From: Nocardia goodfellowii
GTDB taxonomy: Bacteria; Actinomycetota; Actinomycetes; Mycobacteriales; Mycobacteriaceae
Length of the DNA stretch: 64,000 nucleotides
Assembly: GCF_017875645.1 (NCBI RefSeq)
Contig: NZ_JAGGMR010000001.1
Location: 7,006,001 to 7,070,000, forward strand
Direction: 5' to 3'
Part shown: piece after piece, positions 34,298-48,367 of the stretch
Layout of the letters: each line of letters begins with the position of its first letter
Position numbering within the stretch: position 1 is the stretch's first letter
The notes under the pieces: generated by a model
Databases searched by the model: none
Told to the model about the DNA's origin: nothing
The model's input: only the letters and a program-made list of their open reading frames with translations
Program-made: the position numbers and the translations under genes

Positions 34298-35320
34298 ATG
34301 CGGAACTCCCTCCGAGTGCTTGCCGCCACCGCGCTGACCGCCACCCTGGCAGCCTGCGGGAACCCGGCACCCGCCGCCGGAACTCTGACCGTCCGCAACT
34401 GCGACGCCGACGTCCAGTTCCCGGCGAAAGCGCAGCGGATGTTCGTCAACGACGGCAATCTGATCTCCATGGCTCTCGCGCTGGGCGCGCAGGAGCAAGT
34501 GGTAGCGGTGTCGAGCATCCAGCGGGATGCCGAAACGCTGCGCAAGCACTACGGCGACGTCGTGGACAGCTTGAAATCGGTTGCCCCGCAGTATCCCTCG
34601 CGCGAGACCGTGCTCGCGCAGCGGCCCGACGTCATGCTGGCGGGCTGGAACTACGGCTACGACGAGACCAAGAACCTCACGCCCGCGGCGCTGCGGAACG
34701 ACGGCGTGGCCGCCTACGTCCTCACCGAAAGCTGCCGCCAGCCGGGTGCGGGCGCCCGCGGCATCGTGGAGCCGTGGTCGGCGCTGCGCACCGACCTCGA
34801 CAATCTCGGCGCGATCACCGGCCGCACCGGCCGTGCCGCCGAACTCATCGCCGATCTGGACCGGCGGCTCGCCGCCCTGCAAGCCGCGCCGCGGCCCGAG
34901 CGCGAACCCGCCGTCTTCCTGTTCGACAGCGCCAGCGACACCATCTTCTCCAGCGGCAGATACGGTGCGCCGCAAGCCATCCTGACCGCGGCGGGCGCCC
35001 GCAACATTCTCGACGACGTCGACGACACCTGGACCAAGGTCTCCTGGGAGCGGCTCGCGGCTTCGGACCCCGACGCGATCATGTTCGTCGACTACCCCGA
35101 GCAGACCTTCGCCCAGAAAGTGGACCTGCTGCGCGGCAAACCCGGCATCAATCAACTCCGCGCCGTCACCGAGGGTCGCTTCCTGAACCTGCCCTACGCC
35201 CTGTGGACCAGCGGCCCGCTCAATATCGATGCCGCCGAACAAATCCGCAAACAGCTGGAACGCTGGAACCTGGTCCCGGCCTCCACAGTCACCGCGCGGA
35301 CCGACGACGCCGTTCGCTGA
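34298..35320 (+). CDS. Cobalamin/siderophore-type ABC substrate-binding lipoprotein
   Basis: A 340-residue binding protein; the N-terminal signal ends in a lipobox (LAAC, about residue 18), so it is anchored outside the membrane. The BtuF/FepB-like fold shows in QRMFVNDGNLISMALALGA, ETVLAQRPDVMLAGWNYGYDE, and FLFDSASDTIFSSGRYGAPQ. It is the third gene of the riboswitch-controlled unit. The ATG at 34298 has a weak AAAGGC site; the longer open frame begins inside the ATPase gene and is not coding there. Confidence 0.9.
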   Translation: MRNSLRVLAATALTATLAACGNPAPAAGTLTVRNCDADVQFPAKAQRMFVNDGNLISMALALGAQEQVVAVSSIQRDAETLRKHYGDVVDSLKSVAPQYPSRETVLAQRPDVMLAGWNYGYDETKNLTPAALRNDGVAAYVLTESCRQPGAGARGIVEPWSALRTDLDNLGAITGRTGRAAELIADLDRRLAALQAAPRPEREPAVFLFDSASDTIFSSGRYGAPQAILTAAGARNILDDVDDTWTKVSWERLAASDPDAIMFVDYPEQTFAQKVDLLRGKPGINQLRAVTEGRFLNLPYALWTSGPLNIDAAEQIRKQLERWNLVPASTVTARTDDAVR

Positions 35321-35331
35321 TCATTACTCCG

Positions 35332-35337
35332 TAGAGT
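35332..35337 (+). promoter_or_regulatory. Putative -10 element of a leaderless promoter (TAGAGT)
   Basis: TAGAGT ends 6 nt before the ATG at 35344, and there is no ribosome site. Confidence 0.35.
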
Positions 35338-35343
35338 CGGTGC

Positions 35344-35727
35344 ATGGAATTGCAGTTCGACATCCAGCCCGCTCCGCCGTTGCCATTGACGCCGAGCTGC
35401 ACGATCTATACCGGCACAGTGCGGCTCGCGATCAAGGGCCGGTTCTTCGAGTCCCTGAAAGCACCGGCCGACGAGTTCGGTGTGTTCGTGCCGGACGTCC
35501 CACCGCTGCCCGACGGCGCGCCGGAGCCTCGCGTGTGGGCGGAGGCGTATGTCGCGAGTTGCGTGTCCACACCTGGCAGCGGCTTTCCTTCCGGTGTGCA
35601 GCGCACGCGGGCTACCTATCTGGCTGATCCACGCGGCGGCGACTCCCGCTGGCTGCATCTCGGCGGTGCCGCCTACATCCGCAAGGGGATCACTCTCGGC
35701 TACCGAGTCACCGTCCAGAACCCCTAG
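35344..35727 (+). CDS. Hypothetical protein, 127 aa
   Basis: A 127-residue protein starting MELQFDIQPAPPLPLTP. I do not recognise a family. The pattern of short beta strands (CTIYTGTVRLAIKG, RVWAEAYVASCV, WLHLGGAAYIRKGITLGYRVTVQ) suggests a small beta-rich domain. No signal peptide or membrane segment. Codon use and third-position GC bias agree with coding, and a -10-like hexamer lies 6 nt before the ATG. It is 23 bp after the transporter operon on the same strand and may have its own promoter. Confidence 0.65.
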   Translation: MELQFDIQPAPPLPLTPSCTIYTGTVRLAIKGRFFESLKAPADEFGVFVPDVPPLPDGAPEPRVWAEAYVASCVSTPGSGFPSGVQRTRATYLADPRGGDSRWLHLGGAAYIRKGITLGYRVTVQNP

Positions 35728-35808
35728 CTGACCGGGTGCTCGCCGGAGCTGTCGGTGGCTGACCGTACCGTGCAGGTACCGCACCAACCGATGATGAGGG
35801 GGCCGCAC

Positions 35809-37095
35809 ATGGGCAAGAAGCCGAATCGTGCGCATCGGGCGGCCAAGCAACAGGCGCGCCGGGCCGGTTCCGATTTCTGGCTGGTACACGGCGGGGCAAG
35901 CCCGCGGACGCCGGAGCAAGTCGCCCACGCGCTCACAGCCGCTGCCCGGGAAGCCGCGCGGGGTGACACCGCCGTCGCCACACAGTTCGCCGCCGAACTC
36001 GCAGGCCGCGATCCGCTGACACCACAGCTCGAACACGGCGCGCACCTGGCTGGGCAGCACGTCATCACCCAAGTCTTCGCGAACGGCTGGCTCCCCACCG
36101 ACGTCCTCGAGGCCGCCCGCCGCCGGGTCGACGAATTCGCGACGAGCTATCTCACCGACGTGCTGGCTACCTACGTCGAGCCCTACCCTGCCGCCACGAT
36201 CGACCAGACCTGGCAGGCTCAACTCGAATCGGCGGGAGCCCACGTCTGGTGGTCCGCGGCGCGACCGCACCTGAGCCAGTGGGCCGGCCAACAGCTCCTC
36301 ACGCCGGTCGAGGCCTTGACCGCGGTCATCCAGGCACTGGCCTTGCTGCTGCGATTGCCGAAGTTGGAACTCATCCGGCCGCTTCCCGGCACAGCACCTC
36401 GCGAATCCCCGGACCACCTCGAGCGTGTCGACGACAAGGCACTGGCGCGCGTCCGCGGGCTGCTCGCCAAAGCCGAATCCACCTCCTTCCCCGAGGAGGC
36501 GGAGGCGTTGTCCGCCAAGGCCCAGGAGCTGATGACCAAATACGCCATCGATCGCGTACTGGTGGAAGCGCGCGGCCTCGTCCCCGACCTGCCCGGGGCT
36601 CGCCGCATCTGGCTCGACACGCCCTACCTCGACGCCAAAGCCCTCCTGGTCGAAGTGGTCACGCGGGCGAACCGCTGCCGAGCTATTTTCTCGGACTGGG
36701 GCTTCACCACGGTTGTCGGCGATGAATCCGACCTGGACGCGGTCGAACTCCTGGTCACCTCCCTGCTCGTCCAGGCCACCCGAGCCATGATCGCCGACGG
36801 CGACCCGGATGTCCGCGACGCGCACTCCCGCAGCCGCTCGTTCCGCAAGTCGTTCCTGCTCGCCTACGCCACCCGTATCGGCGAGCGCTTGGCCGAGGCC
36901 AACGACGCCACGATCGCGCAGACCACCGAACCGGAACGACTGCTGCCGGTGCTGGCCTCCCATCGCGCCCGCGTCGACAAGGCTTTCGACACGCTGTTCC
37001 CCATGGTCGCGCCCAAACGCACGACGATCGGAAGCGCTGCCGGGTGGGAAGCCGGCCGCGCCGCCGCCGAGCGGGCTCACCTCCAGCCCCGCTGA
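35809..37095 (+). CDS. DUF2786 domain protein
   Basis: A protein of about 428 residues starting MGKKPNRAHRAAKQQAR. The DUF2786 segment is about residues 225-262 (LARVRGLLAKAESTSFPEEAEALSAKAQELMTKYAI in three runs), a helical motif of unknown function found in bacteria and phages. The rest is largely alpha-helical with no membrane segment. The ATG at 35809 follows GAGGGGG; an in-frame GTG/ATG further upstream (35755) lacks support. It is unlinked in function to its neighbours as far as I can see. Confidence 0.85.
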   Translation: MGKKPNRAHRAAKQQARRAGSDFWLVHGGASPRTPEQVAHALTAAAREAARGDTAVATQFAAELAGRDPLTPQLEHGAHLAGQHVITQVFANGWLPTDVLEAARRRVDEFATSYLTDVLATYVEPYPAATIDQTWQAQLESAGAHVWWSAARPHLSQWAGQQLLTPVEALTAVIQALALLLRLPKLELIRPLPGTAPRESPDHLERVDDKALARVRGLLAKAESTSFPEEAEALSAKAQELMTKYAIDRVLVEARGLVPDLPGARRIWLDTPYLDAKALLVEVVTRANRCRAIFSDWGFTTVVGDESDLDAVELLVTSLLVQATRAMIADGDPDVRDAHSRSRSFRKSFLLAYATRIGERLAEANDATIAQTTEPERLLPVLASHRARVDKAFDTLFPMVAPKRTTIGSAAGWEAGRAAAERAHLQPR

Positions 37096-37197
37096 GCAGC
37101 GCGGGAACATTCGCGCAGGTCATCCTGTTTCCGTCAGTGGTGCCCGACGCACTCGCGGCGGAGATTCCGCCCGCGCCGAGGTGGAAATCGAGGTGTC

Positions 37198-37917
37198 ATG
37201 GCCGTACAGGTCGAGATCTGGACCGATATCAACTGTCCCTTCTGCTATCTGGGTAAGCGGCGGTTCGAGGAAGCCCTGGCGGGTTTCGCGCACCGTGACG
37301 CCGTCGAGGTGGTGCACCGGTCCTTCGAATTGGACCCCACCCTCGCCCCGGGACACAGCGACGCCGTGATCCCGCATATCGCCGAGAAATACGGCATCAG
37401 CGAGGCGCAGGCCGCCGCCAACGAGCGCGGTATCGGCACGCAAGCCGAGGCCATGGGGCTGGATTACCGAATCGAAGGGCGCGATTTCGGCAGCAGCTTC
37501 GATATGCATCGGCTGCTGCATTTCGCCCTCGCCCAGGGGCGGCAGGAAGCGCTGCTCGACGCGCTGTACCAGGCCAACTTCGCCGACGCGCGTCCGTTGT
37601 TCGGCGACACCGAGCGTTTGGTCCAGGTCGCGGTCGACGCCGGATTCGAGGACTCCGACGTTCGTGCCGTGCTGGCCGATCCCGATGCTTACGCCGACGC
37701 GGTGCGAGCCGATGAAGCCGAGGCCGCCCGGCTCGGTGCGCGCGGTGTGCCGTTCTTCGTCATCGACCGCAAGTACGGTGTCTCCGGCGCCCAGCCACCC
37801 GAGGTCTTCACCCAGGCACTCGAACGGGCCTGGAGCGACCACACACCGGAGATCGAAGTGCTCGGCGGCGGCGACGACGCCTGCGGGCCGGAAGGGTGCG
37901 CAGTTCCGCAACCCTGA
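37198..37917 (+). CDS. DsbA-family oxidoreductase (FrnE-like)
   Basis: A 239-residue thioredoxin-fold protein of the FrnE type, predicted cytosolic (no signal peptide). The active site is CPFC (C13-C16) in INCPFCYLGKRR. The cis-proline region reads GVPFFVIDRKYGVSGAQP, and the C-terminal tail has CGPEGC, as in other actinobacterial members. It probably acts as a disulfide isomerase or oxidoreductase. The ATG at 37198 is the first possible start before the first strand. Confidence 0.92.
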   Translation: MAVQVEIWTDINCPFCYLGKRRFEEALAGFAHRDAVEVVHRSFELDPTLAPGHSDAVIPHIAEKYGISEAQAAANERGIGTQAEAMGLDYRIEGRDFGSSFDMHRLLHFALAQGRQEALLDALYQANFADARPLFGDTERLVQVAVDAGFEDSDVRAVLADPDAYADAVRADEAEAARLGARGVPFFVIDRKYGVSGAQPPEVFTQALERAWSDHTPEIEVLGGGDDACGPEGCAVPQP

Positions 37918-37999
37918 TGCGCTTCCCCGTCCATGAACCAGCAAGCCGTGCCACGCGGGGTGACATAGTCTGCGATGGTAGTGATCTCGCTGGAAGGGT

Positions 38000-38752
38000 A
38001 TGGATATGTCGGTGGCGGCTGCGGTAAGTGAACAGATTCAGCGTGCCGGAGGAAGCTTCATGTTCTCCCGGGAGGCCAAGGATTTCGCGGCGAGCACCGG
38101 TGTGGAGGGTTTCCTCGGCGGGTACGTGCGTGGGCGCGGCGGTGTGCTCGGTGAGGTAGACGCCGATGTGGTGTACTCGGCATTCGGCTTCCTCCCGCTG
38201 TCGACCATCCGTTCAGGCTGGGATTCGACCGCGGCCATTCCGGCCGCGAAGGCCGCCGAAGGCTATCTGGGTGCCTGCCAAGATTTCGGGCGGCGCAAGC
38301 TGGCGTCCTTCGAGGCCGCGCCCCGGCTGGCGGAGCTACTGGAAGCCGTTGTGCTGGCAGCCGATTCGGCGGGCGCCGCGCTGTTCGCCGGCTGGCGCGC
38401 GATGCCGCTGGCCGCGGACGCACCCGCCCGGGTACTCCACCTGGCCCATACCTTGCGCGAACTGCGCGGTGGACTGCATCTGATGGCGATCCGCGCGAGC
38501 GGTTTGACACCACTGGAGGCAGTGGTGATCAAGGGGTCGCCCTTCAACGACGGCCCGGGCCAGGCGGCCTGGTTCGGCTGGCAGCCGCCCTTCCCCGAGA
38601 TCACGCCGGACGTACGGGCACGTTGGGATCGAGCCGAGGCTCTCACCGACGAGATGATCAGCCCGGCATTCGCGGTACTCGACGCGGAGGCGGGTGCGGA
38701 ACTCGTCGCTCTCGTATCCGCTTGCCACGACACGATATTCGCCCCGCGCTAG
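38000..38752 (+). CDS. SCO6745-family helical protein
   Basis: A 250-residue, mainly alpha-helical protein that matches the actinobacterial SCO6745 family of unknown function. Typical parts are REAKDFAASTG near the start, GYLGACQDFGRRKLASF in the middle, then LRELRGGLHLMAIRASGLTPLEAVVIK and WFGWQPPFPE. No catalytic motif is obvious. Starts at 38000 and 38006 are both possible. Its stop codon shares the palindrome CTAG (38749-38752) with the stop of the convergent gene. Confidence 0.8.
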   Translation: MDMSVAAAVSEQIQRAGGSFMFSREAKDFAASTGVEGFLGGYVRGRGGVLGEVDADVVYSAFGFLPLSTIRSGWDSTAAIPAAKAAEGYLGACQDFGRRKLASFEAAPRLAELLEAVVLAADSAGAALFAGWRAMPLAADAPARVLHLAHTLRELRGGLHLMAIRASGLTPLEAVVIKGSPFNDGPGQAAWFGWQPPFPEITPDVRARWDRAEALTDEMISPAFAVLDAEAGAELVALVSACHDTIFAPR

Positions 38753-39219
38753 GGGACGCGGCCGGTTTCGGCGAGGGCGGCGAGTTTGGCGAGCGAGAGG
38801 CGCCAGCCGAGTTCGTTCTGCTCGGGATCGACACCGGCGGGCAGGTTCTCGTGGATGGCGATGATGTCGGTGCCGCCGTCGTCGGCGTCGGCCAGAGAGA
38901 GGGCGATTATCATCTCGCCACCCATCGTGGGATCGTCCGTTTCGAACTCGACGATCTGCACCACCTGTTCGTCGGGGACCAAGGTGATGAAGCGGCCGTG
39001 ATGGGTGTCGGTCTGCGCGGTGGTCTTGCCCGTGCCGGTGGCGTCATCGTAGGTGAGGGAGATACGGAAGCGGCCGCCCTCGCGGGGGTCGAACTCGTGT
39101 ACCTCACTCGACATTCCGGTCGGAACCTGCCATGTCCGGACTGCTTCCGCGTCGACCAGCAGACGGTAGACAGCCGACCTGGGCGCATTCACATGCTTGC
39201 CGATCGTGGTGGTCGCCAT
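38749..39219 (-). CDS. SRPBCC-family protein (AHSA1/Bet v1-like)
   Basis: A 156-residue protein with the START/SRPBCC pattern: TTTIGKHVNAPRSAVYRLLVDAE, then the WQVPTGMSSEVHEFDPREGGRFRISLTYDD region, the FITLVPDEQVVQIVEFET block and the C-terminal helix GWRLSLAKLAAL. Members bind hydrophobic ligands or act as ATPase activator-like proteins. Specific role unknown. The gene shares its stop region with the convergent gene and is followed on the opposite side by the DUF1206 gene, 11 bp upstream, on the same strand. Confidence 0.88.
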   Translation of the reverse strand: MATTTIGKHVNAPRSAVYRLLVDAEAVRTWQVPTGMSSEVHEFDPREGGRFRISLTYDDATGTGKTTAQTDTHHGRFITLVPDEQVVQIVEFETDDPTMGGEMIIALSLADADDGGTDIIAIHENLPAGVDPEQNELGWRLSLAKLAALAETGRVP

Positions 39220-39230
39220 ACCCGGTCACG

Positions 39231-40049
39231 CTACATCTTCGCGAACCGCGCCATGACGAAGCTGTACAAGCCGTAGACGATAATCCCGAGGGCGGCCACG
39301 ACCAGCAGAATCACACCGTAGGGCTGTGCGCCGAGCGTCTTCAGCGCGCCGTCGAGACCGGACACCTCGTCCGGCTTGGAGTGGAAGGTCGCGACGATCA
39401 GCAGCACGCCGATCGCGGCGATGGCGAGACCCTTCACGATGTAGGCGGTCATGCCCATCCGGCGCACCAGCTGGCTCACGCCGCCCTGCAAATCCTTCAA
39501 GAACTTCTTGCTGGCGCCCTTGTAGAGGTGGTAGCCGCCGACGCCGATGATGACCAGCGCGATCAGCACCAGCAGGACCTTGCCTCCGGTGCTCTCCATC
39601 AAACGCGCACTCCAACTACGGCTTTCGCTGCTGCTGGACTTGCCGGCGCCACGCGCGAAGCTCAACGCGGTGAACGCGAAGGCGAGGTACACGATGGTCA
39701 GCGCGAAGGCTTTCCCGCGCCGGAACGCCTCGTGCTTCTTGTCGGCGTGGTCGGGTTTGGAGGCACTCCCGAAGAACGCCTCGGCAAGACGCCACAGTGC
39801 CAGCAGCACGAAAGCGATTACGGCGACCCACAATACGAAGACACCGCCCGGTTGGGCGGCCACCTCCGCCATCGCACCGGATTGGTCCGCGGTGCCGCCG
39901 CCCTCGCCGAAGGCGAGGCGCAGCGCGATGTAGCCGATGATCAGATGAACAACGCCGGTCATCACGTAACCGGCTCGCGCGAAGCGCTCGAAAGTCGGGT
40001 GCTGGGCGATCCGCTCCGCCTGGGAGTTCTTGCCTGCCATGGTGCTCAT
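39231..40049 (-). CDS. DUF1206 membrane protein
   Basis: A protein of about 272 residues with six predicted membrane helices forming three repeated helix pairs, each with the DUF1206 signature: ARAGYVMTGVVHLIIGYIAL, GKAFALTIVYLAFAFTAL and MGMTAYIVKGLAIAAIGVLL. Function unknown. The ATG at 40049 follows AGGAGTGAGG, a strong ribosome site; the frame upstream to 40181 reaches the rrn terminator and is not coding. It lies just downstream of the rrn operon terminator on the same strand. Confidence 0.9.
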   Translation of the reverse strand: MSTMAGKNSQAERIAQHPTFERFARAGYVMTGVVHLIIGYIALRLAFGEGGGTADQSGAMAEVAAQPGGVFVLWVAVIAFVLLALWRLAEAFFGSASKPDHADKKHEAFRRGKAFALTIVYLAFAFTALSFARGAGKSSSSESRSWSARLMESTGGKVLLVLIALVIIGVGGYHLYKGASKKFLKDLQGGVSQLVRRMGMTAYIVKGLAIAAIGVLLIVATFHSKPDEVSGLDGALKTLGAQPYGVILLVVAALGIIVYGLYSFVMARFAKM

Positions 40050-40142
40050 CGAGATCCTCACTCCTGTCGAACTGGTTCGGGCGATACCCGGACAGGAGCT
40101 CTCGAAACGAGTTGCGCGGCAACACAGTTGCGCGGCAAACGC

Positions 40143-40176
40143 AAAAAGGCCCCCAACCGTTTGGTTGGGGGCCTTT
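40143..40176 (-). terminator. Intrinsic terminator of the rrn operon
   Basis: 14-bp perfect arms AAAGGCCCCCAACC / GGTTGGGGGCCTTT with loop GTTT, read leftward about 10 nt after the 5S 3' end. The run of five A at 40143-40147 gives a U-tract on the transcript. Confidence 0.95.
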
Positions 40177-40185
40177 CGCAATGAT

Positions 40186-40305
40186 GTTCCGGCGGTGTCC
40201 TACTCTCCCACACCCTGTCGAGTGCAGTACCATCGGCGCAGGTGGCCTTAGCTTCCGGGTTCGGAATGGGACCGGGCGTTTCCCCACCGCTATAGCCGCC
40301 GTAAC
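40186..40305 (-). rRNA. rrf: 5S ribosomal RNA
   Basis: The reverse complement runs from GTTACGGCGGCTATAGC to GACACCGCCGGAAC, with pairing ends and the usual internal CCCATTCCGAACCCGGAAG segment. About 120 nt, third gene of the rrn operon. Confidence 0.95.
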
Positions 40306-40427
40306 TCTATGAAACTATCCACTCCGGAAACCGAACCGGCCCCCGCGCGGGGGTGGTTGGTTTCTGAAACGGTGTGTGTTGTTTCAGATACCGCACAGTG
40401 GACGCGTAGCTTCTTTGTTGGTAAGTC

Positions 40428-45400
<4,973 letters not shown>

Positions 45401-45794
45401 ACTCTCGAAAAGCCTCGAAAGGCTAATCAAAAATATCTGAACTAGAGTCCGAAAACCTAGCAAAGCCAAACACCAGCAAAAAGATTTGCTGTTGTTAAAT
45501 GTCCAACCATCCCAACCGGGGGGTATGAGATGGCTAGAACCAATAAAATATTGGCACTGACATTCATCGACACACTATTGAGTTCTCAAAGAACACACGC
45601 ACACACATCCACCACTCGATCTCTCGGGGGTTTCAGCGAGGCAACTTCAAACAGCTTAGCCCAGCCGAGGACCCAGAACCAAATCCGGGATCTCAGTCGA
45701 GCTAGTGTGATCTGCCAGGCGCTCCTCGTACTACCTCGTTTCCCAGGCCGTTAGGCTCCGGGTCGGTGTCCGTGTCGCTCTGACTCGATAAAAG
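45401..45794 (-). promoter_or_regulatory. rrn promoter and leader region
   Basis: About 390 bp upstream of 16S with no supported gene. On the minus strand TTGGTT (45677-45682) and TAAGCT (45653-45658) are spaced 18 bp, a fair -35/-10 pair. Downstream lies TTCTTTGAGAACTCAATAG (about 45579-45597), the conserved leader element also seen in the spacer. The exact start sites are not known. Confidence 0.6.
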
Positions 45795-46532
45795 TTACGT
45801 GGCGGTGGACGCGAAGTCAAATCCGCTGGTCAGAGCGCCTGTTCCCGGCGAAGTCCCGACCATGCGCTCCGCGAAGCCGGGCTGGAACCAGCCCGGAGCC
45901 GCCGACCGGAACCGTTCGCGGTCCCACTTGCCGGCTCCCGCCGGAATCGCCCCGACCAGATCGATCCCCGTCAAGCGCGGCAGATCGGTCCGGTTGCATT
46001 CGGCGGCGAGGTCCGGCTCGTCCGGCCAAGCTCCGATGACCAGTCCGGCGCAGGGAACTCCGGCCGCCGCCAGCATCCGGGTGGTCAGCTCACTGTGATT
46101 GAGCGTGCCCAGGCCGGCGGCCGCGATCAGGAGTACCGGTGCGCCGAGCGCGCGGGCCAGGTCGAGCAGCGTGAAGTCGCCGATCCGGACGAGCAGTCCC
46201 CCGGCGCCCTCGACCAGGGTGAGATCGGCGTCGTGCAGTGCTTCGACGGCGGCGACCGTCTCCGCCAGCGTCAGCAGCGGCCGGCCGCAGCGACGAGCGG
46301 CGGTGTCGGGTGCGAGCGGCTCGGGGTATCGGGCCAATTCGACCGCGCGAGTCGCCCCGCTGAGCCGTTCGACCTCCGCGAGATCGCCGGGTTCGCCTGG
46401 CAGGACACCGGTTTGGGCGGGTTTGCAGACGGCGACCGACCGGCCCATGGCCGCAGCGGCGGCGGCGAGAGCAGCGGTGACGACCGTCTTGCCGACATCG
46501 GTCGAGGTTCCGGTGATGAGGAGAATCGTCAT
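45795..46532 (-). CDS. bioD: Dethiobiotin synthase
   Basis: ATP-dependent enzyme that carboxylates 7,8-diaminopelargonate (DAPA) to form dethiobiotin. P-loop GTSTDVGKT (about residues 8-16), the CKPAQTG segment, the VEGAGGLLV strand and turn, and [10 protein letters not shown] are all family blocks. The 245-residue length is normal. The ATG at 46532 overlaps the bioF stop by 4 bp (ATGA), so the pair is coupled and shares the BioQ operator upstream of bioF. Confidence 0.96.
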   Translation of the reverse strand: MTILLITGTSTDVGKTVVTAALAAAAAAMGRSVAVCKPAQTGVLPGEPGDLAEVERLSGATRAVELARYPEPLAPDTAARRCGRPLLTLAETVAAVEALHDADLTLVEGAGGLLVRIGDFTLLDLARALGAPVLLIAAAGLGTLNHSELTTRMLAAAGVPCAGLVIGAWPDEPDLAAECNRTDLPRLTGIDLVGAIPAGAGKWDRERFRSAAPGWFQPGFAERMVGTSPGTGALTSGFDFASTAT

Positions 46533-47683
46533 GCGGGCACCGCTGCCAGGCCGCGAGCCTCGGCCAGCACCGCCCCGAGTACGGAAGCGATGGTGTCGAG
46601 TTCGACGGGGGTGAGGTTGGCGCGGGCGGTGAGACGCAGCCGCGAAGTGCCCTCGGGAACCGAAGGCGGGCGGAAGCAGCCGACCTCGAGGCCGCGCGCG
46701 CGGCAGGCCTGAGCGGCATCGAAAGCGACCTGCGCCTTACCGAGCACCACCGACACCACCGCCGACGGCGGCGCTGGAACTCCCGCGATTCGTGCGATGT
46801 CCGCCGCGCGTTCCAGAACGCGGGACGCCATCTCCGGTTCCCGGCGCAGCAGAGCCAGCGCCGCACGCGCCGCGCCGACGGAGGCCGGTGCGAGACCGGT
46901 GTCGAAGATGAAAGTGCGCGCCGCGTCGATCAGGTGCGCGCGGACCCGCTCGCTGGACAGGACCACGCCACCCTGGGCGGCGAACGCTTTGGACAGCGTG
47001 GCGGTGACGATCAGGTCGGGTTCGCCGGCGAGACCTACCTCTTGCACGAGTCCGCGGCCGCCGTCACCGCGCACACCGATACCGTGCGCTTCGTCGACGA
47101 TCAGGACCGCGCCGTTCGCGCGAGTTACGCGGTGCAGGTCGGCGAGTGGGGCCAGGTCGCCATCGGCGCTGAACACCGAGTCGGTGAGGACGAGCGCGCG
47201 TTCCTCGGACCGAGCTGCCAGCAGCCGATCGACTGCCTCGACATCACAGTGCGGAGCGATCTCCACGCGGGCGCGGGAGAGACGGCATGCGTCGACAAGA
47301 GAGGCGTGGCTCCCGGCGTCGGAAACAACCAGCGCGCCACGCCCGGCCAACGCAGTCACCACACCGAGGTTCGCGGTGTAGCCCGAGGAGAAGGCAAGTC
47401 CGGATTCCGCACCGACGAACTCGGCCAATTCGGCCTCGAGCTGTTCATGCTCGACGGTGGTGCCGGTCACCAGCCGGGAGCCGGTGGACCCGGTCCCCCA
47501 CCGCCGCACGGATTCGACCGAACCCTCGATCACGGCGGGGTGGTGAACAAGTCCCAGATAGTCGTTGGAGGCCAGGTCGATGGACGGCGACTGCGGCTGC
47601 CGCGGCCGCAGCGCACGCCGCAACCCCGCGCTCACCCGCGCGTCGGCCCGTTCGTCCAACCAGCTCAGCGGATCGGTAGTCAC
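46529..47683 (-). CDS. bioF: 8-amino-7-oxononanoate synthase
   Basis: PLP enzyme joining pimeloyl thioester and L-alanine to 8-amino-7-oxononanoate. The family blocks are [42 protein letters not shown] and the lysine motif [13 protein letters not shown]. The GTG at 47683 ([13 protein letters not shown], 384 residues) is preceded by AAGGTG; the longer frame to 47767 would cross the BioQ operator. First gene of bioF-bioD. Confidence 0.96.
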   Translation of the reverse strand: MTTDPLSWLDERADARVSAGLRRALRPRQPQSPSIDLASNDYLGLVHHPAVIEGSVESVRRWGTGSTGSRLVTGTTVEHEQLEAELAEFVGAESGLAFSSGYTANLGVVTALAGRGALVVSDAGSHASLVDACRLSRARVEIAPHCDVEAVDRLLAARSEERALVLTDSVFSADGDLAPLADLHRVTRANGAVLIVDEAHGIGVRGDGGRGLVQEVGLAGEPDLIVTATLSKAFAAQGGVVLSSERVRAHLIDAARTFIFDTGLAPASVGAARAALALLRREPEMASRVLERAADIARIAGVPAPPSAVVSVVLGKAQVAFDAAQACRARGLEVGCFRPPSVPEGTSRLRLTARANLTPVELDTIASVLGAVLAEARGLAAVPA

Positions 47684-47699
47684 AGCTAGGCACCTTACT

Positions 47700-47712
47700 T
47701 GAACGGCGTTCA
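47700..47712. promoter_or_regulatory. BioQ operator upstream of bioF-bioD
   Basis: Perfect palindrome TGAAC-GGC-GTTCA, 17 bp before the bioF start, where it would block the promoter or early transcript. It matches the sites at 13566 and 49716. Confidence 0.88.
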
Positions 47713-48367
47713 GGTTGGTATCCCCTAAAACAGCGTCGGTGGGTGATGACTCGATCGTCCCGCCCACAGCCGCCTTCGAGGTCTCCGGAGCTGGCAGCGG
47801 CTACTCGGCGCGACAACATCACGCCCTGTCGACGGCGGCGTCGAGGCCTCGCCCGGAACGCGGCCCGTGCGTCGGGGGCATGCCATCGGAGGTGCGGAGC
47901 GCTTTGGCAAACCGGATGAGGGTTTCCGCAAACTCGGACACGAGGGCGTTTCCGGCGGAGCAGCCCGACGGCGCCGAACGTTTGTCCATGAGCGGCGCGA
48001 GTCGTGGGCCGACCTGGTCACCGAGACTTCGACCGGCGCCCCGATCGGCGTCGCACCTCCCCGATAGCGGCATCGGCCTCGCGGTAGTGGCGTCAGATGC
48101 TCGCGCTCGCGACATCGGCCTGCCGAGCGCACCGTTGCAGGCCACGACGGCACAGTCATGACCCGCGCGAGGTGGTGATAGCGGCTTGAACATGCCGCCG
48201 TCATCGCCTGGCGATGCAGCGGCACGGCACCGCGACGCAGCACCCGAGCCCGCGACGCAGCCCGAGCCCGCGACACAGCACCCGAGCCCGCGACGCAAGC
48301 ACCAAACCGCTGGAATGCCGCATCAGCAGCCCTGCGGCGCAGCACCAGAGCCTTGCGACGGCACGGG
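47713..48367. other. Intergenic region between bioA and bioF without a supported gene
   Basis: About 655 bp between bioA and bioF, all on one strand. Several overlapping open frames of 66-159 codons exist on both strands, but none has a recognisable domain or a good ribosome site. The region holds a short GC-rich tandem repeat (48231-48303) and the BioQ operator at its bioF end. It may contain the remains of a lost gene. Confidence 0.55.
48231..48303 (+). repeat. GC-rich tandem repeat (units of 18-20 bp)
   Basis: About 3.5 imperfect units of CGCGACGCAGCACCCGAGCC; one unit is two bases shorter and one has ACAG for GCAG. It is not CRISPR-like: no spacers separate the units. Confidence 0.8.

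Noticed and set aside
47715..48298. Open frames of 148 (plus) and 159 (minus) codons between bioA and bioF
   Set aside because: No recognisable domain, no good ribosome site, and one covers a tandem DNA repeat. The plus-strand frame also begins just after the BioQ operator.
48231..48303. Possible CRISPR array
   Set aside because: The units are directly adjacent and imperfect, no unique spacers separate them and there are no cas genes.
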